Of a stretch of 64,000 bases of DNA, positions 20,527 through 31,368 are shown piece after piece; position 1 is the first letter of the stretch, and each line of letters opens with the position of its first letter. Below the pieces are notes generated by a model, which was not told the DNA's origin, searched no databases, and worked only from the letters and a program-made list of their open reading frames with translations. Source of the DNA: Rana temporaria (Eukaryota > Chordata > Amphibia > Anura > Ranidae); NCBI RefSeq assembly GCF_905171775.1, contig NC_053489.1, positions 251,721,008 to 251,785,007 on the forward strand. Direction: 5' to 3'. The position numbers were made by a program, and so were the translations under genes.

Positions 20527-22110
20527 CCACTTCAGCCCCCCGGAAGGATTTGCCCCCTCAATGACCAGGCCATTTTTTGTGATACGACACTGCGTTGCTT
20601 TAACTTAAAATTGCGCGGACGTGCAACGTTGTACCCAAACAAAATTGATGTCCTTTTTTTCCCCACAAATAGAGATCTCTTTTGGTGGTATTTGATCACC
20701 TCTGCGGTTTTTATAATTTGCGCTATAAACAAAGAGCAAACAATTTTGAAAAAATATATATATATATTTTTACTTTCTGCTATAATACATATCCCCCAAA
20801 AAATATAAAAAAACAAATTTATTCATCAGTTTAGGCCAATATATAAATTCTTCTACATATTTTTGGTAAAAAGAATTTGCAATAGGCGTATATTAATTGG
20901 TTTGCGCAAAAGTTATCGCGTCTACAAACTGTAGGATAGATTTAGGGACCTTTATCTATTTGTTATTGTTTTTATTAGTAATGTCAGCGATCTGCGATTT
21001 TTAGCAGGAATGCGACATTACGGTGGACAAATCTGACCCCAAATGACACTTTTTGGGGACCAGTGACATTATTACATTGATCAGTGCTAAAAAACGCACT
21101 GATCAATGTGAAAATGACACTGGCAGGGAAGGGGTTAACACTAGGGGTTGATCAAGGGGCAGGGATGGACTGGCCATAGGGACTACAGGGAGTTTCCCGG
21201 CGGCCGATGGCTCAATGGGCCGTTTAAAAAAAAAATATATTTTTTTTTTAAAACTGAGACTCTCTCAGCCCCCCCCCCCCTCTGTCAGCCCCCTCCTCTC
21301 TCTCTCTCTCAGCCCCCTCTATCTCTCAGACCCTTCCTCTGTCTCTCAGCTCCCTCTTCTGTCTCATTCACTCCCTGACTCTTAGGCTGCTTTTACACTG
21401 GGGCGGGCATTGACGGTAAAACACTGCTAGTTTTAGCAGCACTTTACTGTCGTTTTAGCTGCACTATTCAGCATCTAGCAGGCGCTCTTAACCCCCCACT
21501 AGCAGCCGAATTCAAGGTTAAATGCGCCCGCGTAGCGCTGCTGCCGAAATGCTTTGCAGGCGCTTCAGCAGTGGTGGCCATTCATTTCAATTGGCAGGAG
21601 CGGATTGTACATCGCTCCTCCACCGCCCCCAAAGATGCTGCTTGGAGGACTTTTTTTAACGCCCTGACAGTGCCCCAGTGTGAATGCACTCAGGCTTTCA
21701 CAATGGGACTGCAGCGGAGGTGTTTTTCAGGCACTTTACAGGAGCTATTTTTAGCCCAAAAGTGCCTGAAAATCGCCTCAGTGTGAAAGGGGTCCTACAC
21801 TCATCCCCTCTCTTTTATACTCACTCTCTTTTTCTTACACTCACCCCTCTATCTCACCCACCCCCTTTCCCCCAACCCTCCCTCTCTCTCTCTCATTCCC
21901 CTCTCTCTCCCCCTCTCATGATATACAATAATGGATGTAGGGGCCTTTTGGTGGGCGTGATTTTTCGGGGGTGGGGGGGGGGTGGGGTCAGCATTTTATT
22001 GAATTAAAGTGGGCCAGTCTGGATGAAGTCTAGGGCCAAATTTTTGTCCCAGTCCAGCCCTGTCAAGGGTTTAAGTGTGTTCCCTGAGTGTGTTCTAACT
22101 GTAGAGGGGA
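20527..22110. mobile_element. TTAA-type element split by a hAT insertion, right end unclear
   Basis: Starts CCACTTCAGCCCCC after TTAA (20523-20526) and follows the family sequence to 21159. After the nested hAT element it resumes at 22063. The right end seems truncated near 22110, before another repeat fragment (to about 22225) with a TTACAAGTGCACTTGTAG palindrome. Confidence 0.6.
21160..22062. mobile_element. hAT-type element, 903 bp, nested in the TTAA element
   Basis: The ends CAGGGATGGACTGG and CCAGTCCAGCCCTG are inverted repeats, flanked by TCAAGGGG and TCAAGGGT (7 of 8 identical). The uninterrupted target is seen at about 30818-30830. A shorter relative in the opposite orientation lies at 37135-37619. 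Confidence 0.8.
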
Positions 22111-22225
22111 TTTTTGCTTGAACATGATTGGATGATAAAATCAACAGAGCTTCCCCTCAGATCTACAACAACTGCACTTACAAGTGCACTTGTAGTGCAG
22201 AGTGGATTTCCCTTTAGTAAATCAA

Positions 22226-22479
22226 CCCCATAGTGTCAATCCTCTATCAGAAATATTGCCTGCTCACCTCCGTGTAAATAGAAAAAAGCCAATATCACCT
22301 CACATCCAGATCCAATAATGGATCACATCATCTCCTCGCTCCGTATGGAAATGAAGCAGGCTGGTGTCTTACCAAAAACAACGGCTCCAATCCTTATCTC
22401 ACGTTGTTTGTAGTGGATTATCTGGTGCTCACACCTGGGAGATTCAACTCTCATCTAGGATTGCCACTGGAATTATTAT
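22226..22479. other. No gene recognised
   Basis: A roughly 250-bp stretch before the LTR element, with no conserved frame or repeat that I recognise. Its continuation after the LTR insertion is 27942-28007. Confidence 0.4.
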
Positions 22480-23473
22480 TGTAGCGCCCCCTTACTTTCA
22501 GTATGGGCACTACGCTAAAGTTAGTGGGGAATGGGAGAGTTATTTTGCTCCCATTCACAATTTTATTTAAATTGTGACTTCTGTCATTCCAGAAAGGTCC
22601 ACTGGGTCGGTCTGTGCTCCAAAGATGCGTTACCATCCCTGGCCAGCAGTTGGCACCAGTGGGGTTCTGGCAGAGTGAGTTTTCCTCAGCAGCCAATTAG
22701 AGTTTTTCCCTCGCAAGGCATGCTGGGGAGGAGTATATCTGAGACAGGTGTCATGTGCTCTAAGGTCTTCGCGGGGTCCCGGTTCCAGGTGCGGCATCTA
22801 CCTTCAGGGTGCGCGTATCCATGGACCCCGCCAGCGTGGCCCACCTGGCCAAAATAGCAGGCTACACAAACCCTCATCCGGAGGTAAAATGGGACTCCAG
22901 AAATCTACTGGGTTCCCGGTTCTATTGAGAGGATTCCAGGCTGGGTGCCGTCCGATTCGGGAATCTAGTGACCGGAATGCTGACAGGTACGCTTTGCTGT
23001 CACCCGGTGACCTATGCTAAAAATCGCTCTGTTCATCCATATAGCTCCCCTAAAGTAATTGGCCTGTGGCAGAGGCCCTAGAGCCAGGTCTGTGAGAGAG
23101 ACCTGTTCCTCCCAGAAAATCCTAAGTGACGCTTCGGCTGCCAGGCTTGTGAGAGGGGTCTGTCCGGGGGCACTTTACCCACTCCGTCTGAGAGTGGAGA
23201 CGAGTTATAACTTTGTACTCTATTGAGCAAGGGCTGCTCAACTAATATTCAGGCCTGATACCGCAAGGTTCTTCTTTTCCTTCATCAACCTGTTCTTTCC
23301 ACTTAATGTTGATGTTGGCCGTGTTGGCCTGCAAATAAAGCATTGGAAAACCCTTTATTCACTGTCTGGACATTCGCTGTTTGGCTCACTGCTATCACCC
23401 CTAGACACATTACCGGGTAACTTAATACGCCGATCCCAAAACAATCAGCGGCTCCTGCGGGGGTAGCACTACA
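22480..23473 (+). repeat. 5' LTR of LTR retroelement copy 1
   Basis: 994 bp with ends TGTAGCGCCC and GGTAGCACTACA, the usual TG...CA with short inverted repeats. A poly(A) signal AATAAAG lies near 23334. Short open frames inside are not treated as genes. Confidence 0.8.
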
Positions 23474-23475
23474 CG

Positions 23476-23493
23476 TGGGGGCTCGGGTGGGAT
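23476..23493 (+). other. Primer binding site, tRNA-Pro-like
   Basis: TGGGGGCTCGGGTGGGAT, two bases after the LTR, matches the tRNA-Pro-complementary site TGGGGGCTCGTCCGGGAT at 15 of 18 positions. Confidence 0.65.
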
Positions 23494-23885
23494 TCGGCTG
23501 TTACCATTGGCAACCAGAAAAAGTGGCCATTTACTAAAGAGCGTAAAATGTCCGGTGTTGTGTACTTGAACTGTCCGGCAACGAGGGAGTTAACCTCGCA
23601 TTGCTAAGCTTGGGCGTATGTGCAGCCTAGCACGCGCCTGCAACGTGTTCGGACAAGTTCTTTTCAAGTGGGCGGAGCCACCCTCCCCTGCATGAGACGT
23701 ACAGTGTGATCTCGCGCCAAATGAGGAGGAGAAACGCCCATTTTCACGCCAAAGCAGCAGGGCCGTCTTTACCGCAGGGCAAATGGGGCAGGTGCCCTGG
23801 GCCCTGTCACTGTTGGGGGCCCAAAGCAACCCCCTTTAAAAAAAAAAAAAAAAAAAAAAATTTTTTTTTTTTTTTTTTTTTTTTT

Positions 23886-24118
23886 TAGGGGTCCGGAGGC
23901 CCCCAGGGCCCCAGATGGCAACCCCCCCTTTTTTTTATTTATTTTTTAAATAATAAAAAAAAAATATATATTTTTATTAAAGGGAAAATTTTTTAATATA
24001 TATTTTTTTTATTTTTTTATTAAAGGGCCAATTTTTTTTTAGAGGTCTGGGGGTCCCCAGGGGCCCATAGTTCCCCAGGGCCCCGGATGACAACCCCCTT
24101 TTTTAATAAAAAAAAATC

Positions 24119-24173
<55 letters not shown>

Positions 24174-24274
24174 TTTTTTTTTTATTATTATTATAGGACC
24201 CAGAGGTCCCCAGGGCCCCGGATGGCAACCCCCCTTTTTTTTTATAAAAAATATTTTTTTTATATATTTTATTT

Positions 24275-24336
<62 letters not shown>

Positions 24337-24780
24337 ATTAAAGGGCTCAGAGGTCCCCATGTGGCAAACACCCTTTATCTTTTTTTATAAATGTTTATTT
24401 TTTTATTTTTGTTTATATATTTGTTTTATTTATTTTTAATTTAAGGGCCCAGAGGTCCCCAGGGCCCTGGATGGCAACCCCCCCCTTTTTTTTTATAAAT
24501 GTTTCTTTGAATATATTTTTTATTAAAGGGCCCAGAGGTCCCGGATGGCAACCCCCTTTTTTTGTAATTTATTTTTATTAAAAAAAAAATATTAAAGGGC
24601 CCAGAGGTCCCCAGGGCCCCAGATGGCAACCCCCTTTTTAAAATATATTTTATATATATATATATTTTATTTCTTTTTTTCTTTTTATTAAAGGGCCCAG
24701 AGGTCCCCAGATGGCTACACCCCTTTTTTATATATATTTTTCTTTATTTCTTTCTTTATTTCTTTTTTTGTAAAGGGCCC
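23886..24780. repeat. Degenerate tandem array with (AT)n runs
   Basis: About eight units, each carrying GAGGTCCCCAGGGCCC and GGATGGCAACCCCC followed by T-rich or (AT)n sequence of variable length, including dinucleotide runs at 24122-24169 and 24278-24320. Unit length varies between roughly 70 and 160 bp. Confidence 0.85.
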
Positions 24781-25250
24781 CCCGCTTCTAAATTTGCGGC
24801 AGCCCCCCCCTGCTTCTCAATTTCAGGCGGCAGCACCCCCCATCCCGGTTCTCTGCTCCAGGGGGCCATGCCTGAAGCTGTGTAAGTGGCCCCATAATTC
24901 CTGATGGCGGCCCTGCCTCCCGTTAAGCCCCTGTGCTGCCCACAAATCAGGCTGAAAATCATCAGCGGCACGCAGCCAGTGACAGTACTGCTTCCCTTCC
25001 CAGTGTTTTAAAATGTACAGCACCCCTGACTTCCCTTTAGACGCGCACTTCTCCCTTCCTGCCACTGGGTGCTGCTTGTATATAAAAGTGAATTAGAATG
25101 TGATTTTATAACATCCCCAGTTTGCTCTTCCTGAGGCTGACTTCTTCATGTCCTGCTCCTCAAGGTATGTCACTGTTTGCTAATCTATATTGTAAATTGA
25201 AGTTTTCTGTAGAGTGTGCCCAAAGTCTTTATAATATTTGATGATTCACT

Positions 25251-25410
25251 GCAGGTCTGGTCAGTGTTTTAAAAAGTTCCTCTATTTTACACATGGCATG
25301 GCATGGGGTCACAGCACCGTCTGTCCATTCTGCTTTAGCACCATGGGACCCCATGCCATGCCATGTGTAAAATAGAGGAACTCTTTAAATCACAGACCAG
25401 ACCTGCAGTC
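25251..25410. repeat. Long hairpin (inverted repeat)
   Basis: The left arm, including TTCCTCTATTTTACACATGG and CATGGCATGGGGT, is repeated in reverse complement at about 25345-25410, with a loop of roughly 30 bases. The arms run about 60 bp with few mismatches. Confidence 0.85.
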
Positions 25411-26072
25411 CAGGCTGAGTAAAGCCTCAGAGTACATGACATTACTGTCTGTATTTAACTGCTTGATGGGCTTATTTTGGGCCTGGCTGGTTCACATGTA
25501 TGTGTTTTGGCGGCCCACATTTGCGCAGGCACAGCAGCCCATTCATTTGAATGGGCCGACATGCCTGCGTTTCCTGCAAAGAAAAGCGCATGCCTCATGT
25601 AATAGGCTGCGCACACGGCACGCCTATGCCCATCAAGCACTGAAATACAGCACTGTCTGTCCATTCTGCTGTCTGCTGTGACTTATCTGCAGTTCCCGCA
25701 CTGTCAAACTTGCTGCATTTTTAGATGTTTAGGTCACGCTTTTAAAAACACAGTGCGTTTGTGTGTGCAAGAACTGCAGGTAAGTAGCATGGTGCAAAAG
25801 CAGAATGGATTTCAAGGCAACTGTATTTTTAAAATGCTGAATGCACCTTTTTTCTGCAGGAAACAAAGGCATGGCAGCCCATTCAAATCAATGGGCTGCT
25901 GTACCTGCACAAATAAGGACCGCCAAAACATACATGTGAACCAGCCAGGCCCAAAATAAGCTGGAGGGGGGCCCAAAAAAAATGTTTGCCCTGGGCCCAA
26001 ACCATATTAAAGACGGCCCTGCAAAGCAGCAGTACCACCATTTCCTTTGAATGTGATGGATCACTGCTGGAG

Positions 26073-26873
26073 ATGTCAGGAGTTTCCAAGACCCCTGCTG
26101 CTCTGAGGCGCCCCCTGACCGCATCGGGAGAGCCCTGTGTGCCCACCCTAACTGGGGCCCCCGTGACAGATACGGGCATTCGCCTGTCCACCAAAGGACA
26201 GTTTGTGTTACTGTCCCATGTGGGGACGGAGATGCTGGGTCTGGCTTGCCATAAGTGCCAGGAGCTGGCTGTCGGCCTTCTGCCGTTTATCCGATGCCGG
26301 AGGTGTGGAACCTATTTATTCGATGTGCTACCGCCCGTGGGTCCCCCGAAGGAGAACGTGGAGCCAGAGCCCCCGGATGATGGAAGTACCGCTGTCCCGT
26401 CCACGAAGGTTTCGCTGCCGGCTACCTTGATCTCATACCCCCAGAAGGTAAGCCCGTTGGACGGGATGGAGGAATTGAGCGATTGCGTGGCCCGCGCAGC
26501 GTGCATACAGGCCGAGACCATCCACAAAGCTGTCTCGGTTGGCGCGGCCTCCATTCAATGTGTGCCCACCGGAGGAAGGCCTTCCCGGCCAATCGATTGG
26601 GAAGTGTGGAGGAGATCTCAGCAGCCTGATCTGGCCACTGCTCTGATCAAGGCCTTCAATTATCTCCCCGCTGGAGCGGAGGATTCCTCCGACCCTGAAT
26701 TCTGGTCGGGTGATTCCATGATCGATGGTGATGACCTGCCTGACCACCTCTTCGAGCCGCGGTTCCCCAAACAGCAGGGCTTTGGGGGATTTTGGGGCTC
26801 TGCGAAGAAGAGAAGGAAGAAGCGTCCTGCCCGGCGGAGTGCGCCTTGTGAGTCTGGCCCGTGCCTACCTTGA
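26073..26873 (+). CDS. Unrecognised protein of the tRNA-Pro LTR family, copy 1
   Basis: A 266-residue ORF starting MSGVSKTP. The start was chosen because the related ORF at 29380 begins at the equivalent place (MSVPPTP). A shared block VTDTGIRLSTKGQF near residue 35 is followed by a Cys pattern CxxC-x12-CxxC (CHKC, CRRC) around residues 60-80, suggesting a zinc ribbon. The middle is acidic and Pro-rich. The C-terminal quarter has FEPRFPKQQ and then a basic tract KKRRKKRPARR that could serve in nuclear import or nucleic-acid binding. It lacks the additional C-terminal domain encoded by copy 2. No known gag, protease or envelope motif is seen. The 5' leader was split by a hAT element, so expression of this copy is doubtful. 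Confidence 0.55.
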   Translation: MSGVSKTPAALRRPLTASGEPCVPTLTGAPVTDTGIRLSTKGQFVLLSHVGTEMLGLACHKCQELAVGLLPFIRCRRCGTYLFDVLPPVGPPKENVEPEPPDDGSTAVPSTKVSLPATLISYPQKVSPLDGMEELSDCVARAACIQAETIHKAVSVGAASIQCVPTGGRPSRPIDWEVWRRSQQPDLATALIKAFNYLPAGAEDSSDPEFWSGDSMIDGDDLPDHLFEPRFPKQQGFGGFWGSAKKRRKKRPARRSAPCESGPCLP

Positions 26874-27236
26874 GAAAATGGTGAGTTCGCTGTGTGATTT
26901 TTGTTAAATTCACCGCTCCTCCAACTCAGGACATGCCGTCCTCTGCGGGGTACCCCGATGTTCCCGTTGCCGGGCCCCATTTGTGTGACCGGGTGAGTTT
27001 TGCCTGGTTTGGGCTCTCCCCAAAAAAGGGAAAGTTACGGACAAGTATGCCCCACTCTGTTTAAACTATTTTTTTCTTCCCGGTTTCCCCTTTCCCCCCT
27101 GCTCCTTCAGATCCACATAGACTTTCATGTGCAGAACTCTTGGGAGGGGTTTGGGTTCAGTCAGTTAGAGTGGGGACTTGAAAACTTCTTCATTGCAGCT
27201 TTGGGAAATCCAGCCAGGAGAAAGAACTATTTCGAC
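26874..27236. other. 3' internal region of LTR element copy 1
   Basis: Non-coding remainder between the ORF and the partial 3' LTR. It contains a pyrimidine-rich stretch (27065-27110), but no polypurine tract abuts the LTR part, which fits a deletion that removed the LTR start. Confidence 0.45.
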
Positions 27237-27941
27237 GAGTTATAACTTGGTACTCTATTGAGCAAGGGCTGCTCAACTAATATCCAGGTCTGATACCGCA
27301 AGGTTCTTCTTTTCCTTCATCAACCTGTTCTTCCCACTTAATGTTGATGTTGGCCGTGTTGGCCTGGAAATAAAGCATTGGAAAAACCCTTTATTCACTG
27401 TCTGGACGTTCGCTCACTGTTATGCCGCGTACACACCATCACTTTATGTGATGAAAAAAAATGACGTTTTTAAAAACGTCACTTTAATTGACCGTGTGTG
27501 GGGGAAAACGTCGTTTTATGTATTGTAAAAAACGACAGAAAAAAATTGAAGCATGCTTCAATTTTATGTGTCGTTTTTCAAAAGTGCACTTTTTACTTCA
27601 CAGAAATTGACCGTGTGTAGCAAAAAACGTCGTTTTCTAAGACGTTTTTTCATCCACGCATGCCCAGAAGCAAGCTTCAATGGTAAAACGTGGTGGAACG
27701 TAACCTCACTTTGCAAGATCATTGTGAGAAAACGATGGTGTGTAGGCAACTTCGTCTTAGAAAATTGAAGTTTCAAAAACGTCATTTTTTACTTCACAGA
27801 AAGTGTCGTTTTTTTTCATCACATAAAGTGATGGTGTGTACGGGGCATTAGGCTCACTGCTATCACCCCTAGACACATTGCCGGGTAACTTAATACGGCG
27901 ATCCCAAAACAATCAGCGGCTCATGCGGGGGTAGCGCTACA
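27237..27941 (+). repeat. Partial 3' LTR of LTR retroelement copy 1, with nested MITE
   Basis: Matches the 5' LTR from GAGTTATAACTT (23203 onward) to its end GGTAGCGCTACA. The first part of the LTR is missing. The 425-bp MITE at 27423-27847 interrupts it between TTA duplications. Confidence 0.8.
27423..27847. mobile_element. Harbinger-like MITE, 425 bp, copy A
   Basis: Long TIRs starting TGCCGCGTACACACCATCAC and ending in TGGTGTGTACGGGGCA, flanked by TTA (27420-27422 and 27848-27850). By eye it differs from the copy in the V segment 3 RSS (52456-52880) at about a dozen positions. The 3-bp TTA duplication fits PIF/Harbinger. Confidence 0.88.
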
Positions 27942-28007
27942 TTATATTGGGACTCATTACTCTTATTCATTGTTACATCCAGCTTTACTTTTATCAGGTA
28001 ATATATT

Positions 28008-29094
28008 TGTAGCGCCTGGTTACTTCCAAGTTCCAAATTACAATGTTCAAAATAGGGTCTCTGTTTCAGCTTGGCTGTGCTGTGGGCTCATTCTGTTGTT
28101 GCTGGGGTGTTGTTCCACCCCAGGACGATAGGTGGCAGCAGTGGAGTCGAGGCTTGGGTGTTGTTTTCCAGCAGCCAATCAGGAGGGAGTTTCCTCGCTG
28201 GGCATGCTGGGAGAGGGTACTTATGGGACAGACGCCATTGAGTCTGGGTCTTCTTCCAGTGTGGCACCCACCTTTAGGGTGACCACATCACGGCTCCCCG
28301 GCATTATGGCCTACCTGGCCGGGGCGTGCGTGCCACGCGGTGTTCCTGGTTCCGGAGCCATGTCGGTCCGGAGCATTTGAACAGTAGCAAGGGACCCAGT
28401 GATCGACTGGGTCCCCATTCTTGAAGATCCCGTGCTGTAAAGCTGTTTGGTGGGGAGTCCATCTAAGGAGAGACAATGAGAGGCTGGCGATCCAAATGAT
28501 TTAGACAAACCACTGGGGATCAAGGTAGCCGGACACTAAAGGATTGATCACCTGTCAGTCGGTACCTGGGTGACTAGAAGAAGGAGATCCAGGCATAATT
28601 CTTTTAAGGAGGATTGCCTCTGTACTTGCAATCAGTGAGGGCCTGTGGCAGAGGCATCCCTGAAGTTCATTCCAGGAGGGTCTGTGGCAGAGACTTTTCC
28701 TCAAGTTCATTCCAGGAGGGTCTGTGGCAGCGACTTGTCCTTAAAAAGGTTTGAGTGATACTCCGGCTGGCAGGTCAGTGAGATAGGCCTGTCCGGGTAC
28801 GCTAAGCCCACTCAGGCAGGAGTGGCGCAGAAAATGTTACATGTGGGAGCAGGACTGTTTCCAAATACTATGCCTGAATCTGCTGTTCTCCTTTTTTCCT
28901 TAAACTCTATCCTTTCACCACAAGTTTATTGTTTTTACCTGGCTGGGTAAAAAAGAGCACAGAAAAGAGACACCTTTTGCGGACATTCCATTACTACTGC
29001 TATATGCACCATACACCCCTAGGAAAACTGAGAGCCACAAGGTTAATGTGCCACCCAAACAAGCCAGAAACTCTTCCAGGGGTAGTGCTAAACA
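28008..29094 (+). repeat. LTR of LTR retroelement copy 2
   Basis: About 1.09 kb from TGTAGCGCCTGG to GTGCTAAACA, directly followed by a primer site. It is related to the LTR at 22480 but well diverged (shared features: a GGCAGCAGTGG block, a CAGCAGCCAATCAG block, a GCATGCTGGGAG block). No matching 3' LTR is seen; the element is cut at 30593. Confidence 0.7.
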
Positions 29095-29112
29095 GGGGGG
29101 CTTGTCCGGGAT
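29095..29112 (+). other. Primer binding site, tRNA-Pro
   Basis: GGGGGGCTTGTCCGGGAT abuts the LTR end and matches the tRNA-Pro site TGGGGGCTCGTCCGGGAT at 16 of 18 positions. Confidence 0.75.
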
Positions 29113-29379
29113 AGCCTGTTGCCTTGAACAACCGAATTCAGAAGTTTTATTTCTCCATTAATGCAAGGAATTGTCGTGGGTCTGAACTGTGCTGGAAAGG
29201 AAAGAGTTAACATCGCCATTGAAGTTTAGGTGCAAGTGCAGCGCAGTGACGTGTGCCTACAACGTGTGAGAAAAAAAACTCAGAGTGGGAGGAGTTAACC
29301 ACCCCTGCGTGAGACGTAGGGTGAGTTTGGCGCCAAAGGACAGAGTGATACCCCGCCCACGAGAGAGAGACGTGCAACC

Positions 29380-30576
29380 ATGTCTGTGCCACCAACGCCA
29401 TTTGAAGGGCTGCGACCCCCGATGTCTGCCCCGGGAGTCAACCCGATGTCTGCTTCCACTGGAGTCCCCCTGACCGATACCGGGATCCGAATGCAGACCC
29501 AGGGGAAGTTCATCTTGTTTTCTAGCAGTAGCGTGGTGGCCCTTGGACTGTCCTGCCCCCGCTGTTCGGAGCTGGCTGTCCGGATCTTGCCTTTCACCCG
29601 ATGTAAGAAATTCTGGGACTACTTATTCCAAGTGGAGTCACCAACTCAATCTCCCCAGAAGTATAGGGTGGATTGGATTGCTGGAACGGTGACCGCGGAA
29701 GAAGAGGTCCCATGGCCGGAACCCTCTTCCACTACTGTGATCGCTGACCCTGCCTCTCCTACGCTGACCCTGCCATCGACTGCTACTCTGATCGTGTCAC
29801 CGGAGGTGAGCGACGCCGAAGACAAAAAGTGTGTGCCTGTTGTGAAGGTGGATGCTGCAACTTAGACAGCGAGTATGACGGTGGTCTCTGTTTGGCACGC
29901 TCTTGGAAAGATGGGCCCTTGTCCTGGTCTCCCACGGCTGTGATCAAAGCCTGCCTACCTGCTTGCATGATAAGGTTAGTACTCGTGTCGGAGACAGAGT
30001 GTGTCTGCCTGCTGAAGAGTATGATACTTTTGACCTGGATTCGTCATCCCAGCATCGGATGACAAGTGGTTTGAGCCAGAGTTCCCTGAGTCACAGTGGG
30101 GTAAAAACTCCCATGCCTCCAAACCCTGCAAACACAAGAGACACACTGGGGATGCTGCACCACGGGTGGACGCCCCGCAGCTAACATGGGGGGTTGAGGT
30201 GCCAAGCACCAGTGTTGTTTCAGATTTTAACCCCATACCTGCTGCCTTGCCTGTAGTGAAGAGAGCGCCTGGCGCTATCGTCCTGTTAGGACTTGGACAC
30301 CCCCGTACTTTGCCGAAACTGGCCTGCCTGCAACGCATCGTTATGAAGAAGGTGGCCATGGACTACGGGTGGGAATATTCCTATGTACCTCCAGCTCTCA
30401 TGCCCCTGATTGAAGAAATGAGAGAGGGTTGGGGACACTTGGGAGTACCAAAGACTGACCGCCGTACTGAATATGCCTTCATCTGTATCGGCCACCAGTT
30501 TGAGGGCTGCTTGAAGGACTGGAGCCCCGGTCGGTACATTTTCAGTGACAAGGTGGTTCTCAAATGTCCCTGGTAA
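29380..30576 (+). pseudogene. Unrecognised protein of the tRNA-Pro LTR family, copy 2, broken
   Basis: Starts MSVPPTPFEG. The block LTDTGIRMQTQGKF matches copy 1, and the Cys pattern follows as CPRC then CKKF, with the last Cys replaced. The first frame ends with TAG at 29863. Similarity to copy 1 (a WFEPEFPE block) and the rest of the protein continue in other frames, so there are at least two breaks. The last 137 codons (30166-30576) are open and encode a domain absent from copy 1, with GAIVLLGLGHPRTLP, GWEYSYVPPALMP and CIGHQFEGC. That domain has no match I can name. The ORF stops 17 bp before a TTAA-family repeat begins. Confidence 0.5.
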
Positions 30577-30593
30577 AAAAATTGCAATAAGCA

Positions 30594-31160
30594 TATAGTG
30601 ATTGGTTTGCGCAAAAGTTAGAGCGTCTACAAAATAGGGGATATATATTTTTTTTACTAGTAATGGTGATGATTAATAGCGATTTTTAGCGGGACTGCAA
30701 CATTGCGGCAGACAGATCGGACACTTTTGACACTATTACAGTCATCAGCGCTAAAAATAGCCACTGATCACTGTATAAATGACATTGGCAGGGAAGGGGT
30801 TAACACTAGGGGGCGATCAAGGGGTTAAGTGTGTCCTAGGGAGGTGTTTCTAACTGTGGGGGGAGTGGACTGACCGGAAGTAGAGAGGGATCGCTGTTCC
30901 TGATCACTAGGAACAGCAGATCTCTCTACTTCCCTAACAGAACAGGGATCTGTTTGTTTACATTGACAGATCCCATTCTGGCTCTCTGTGGAGCGATCGC
31001 AGGTGGCCAGCAGACATCGCGGCCGCCAGACACGCGCATCGGCTCCAGCGACACCCCTGCTATAGCCATTAAAGTGACCACCGTACCAGTATGGTGATAT
31101 GCGCAGCCAAGCCATTCTGCCACAGTATAACTGCGGCGGCTTGTCGGCAAGCAATTAAGG
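30594..31160. mobile_element. TTAA-family element, left-truncated
   Basis: Begins inside the family sequence (a block with TTTGCGCAAAAGTTAGAGCG) and runs through TTAACACTAGGGGGCGATC to an end near AAGCAATTAAGG. Short inverted stems such as GATCACTAGGAACAGCAGATC are typical of the family. No coding sequence. Confidence 0.6.
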
Positions 31161-31368
31161 TAAAAAACGATTAGACTTTAGAGCCACTTTAAGTATTAAC
31201 TATCTTCTTTATCAGTAACACTTTCAATGGCACTTTTTTTAGCGAAATTGTTGCTATAATGTCTTTTGCTGATCTCTACATCAATACAGGACAGCAATGT
31301 GGAAGTCAGCGGAAGCAACCACTAAATGCAGTGGAAAACACAATAGACTAATACTCCTAGAAGTGTAA

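Larger units (their letters stand above)
23758..26021. mobile_element. hAT-type element, 2264 bp, inserted in the LTR element leader
   Basis: The ends CAGGGCCGTCTTTACC and TTAAAGACGGCCCTG are flanked by perfect 8-bp duplications CAAAGCAG (23750-23757, 26022-26029). Inside are a degenerate tandem array with long AT runs (23886-24780), a long hairpin (25251-25410) and a mirrored pair of segments (about 25470-25580 and 25840-25960). No transposase is visible, so it is non-autonomous. Confidence 0.88.
22480..27941 (+). mobile_element. LTR retroelement copy 1 (tRNA-Pro-like primer site, no pol)
   Basis: The 5' LTR, primer site, leader, one ORF and a partial 3' LTR are flanked by a 4-bp duplication TTAT (22476-22479 and 27942-27945). 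After removal of the nested hAT element the internal part is only about 1.5 kb, and no gag, protease, RT, integrase or env is visible. It therefore looks non-autonomous, moved by another element's enzymes. The 3' LTR keeps only its distal part and contains a MITE. Related copies lie at 28008, 56049 and 61958. Confidence 0.75.

Noticed and set aside
24039..24390. Frames with long Ile-Tyr repeats
   Set aside because: Translation of (AT)n runs within the hAT element.
22480..30593. Calling the tRNA-Pro LTR elements endogenous retroviruses
   Set aside because: Primer site and LTRs alone are not enough; no gag, protease, RT, integrase or env could be seen.
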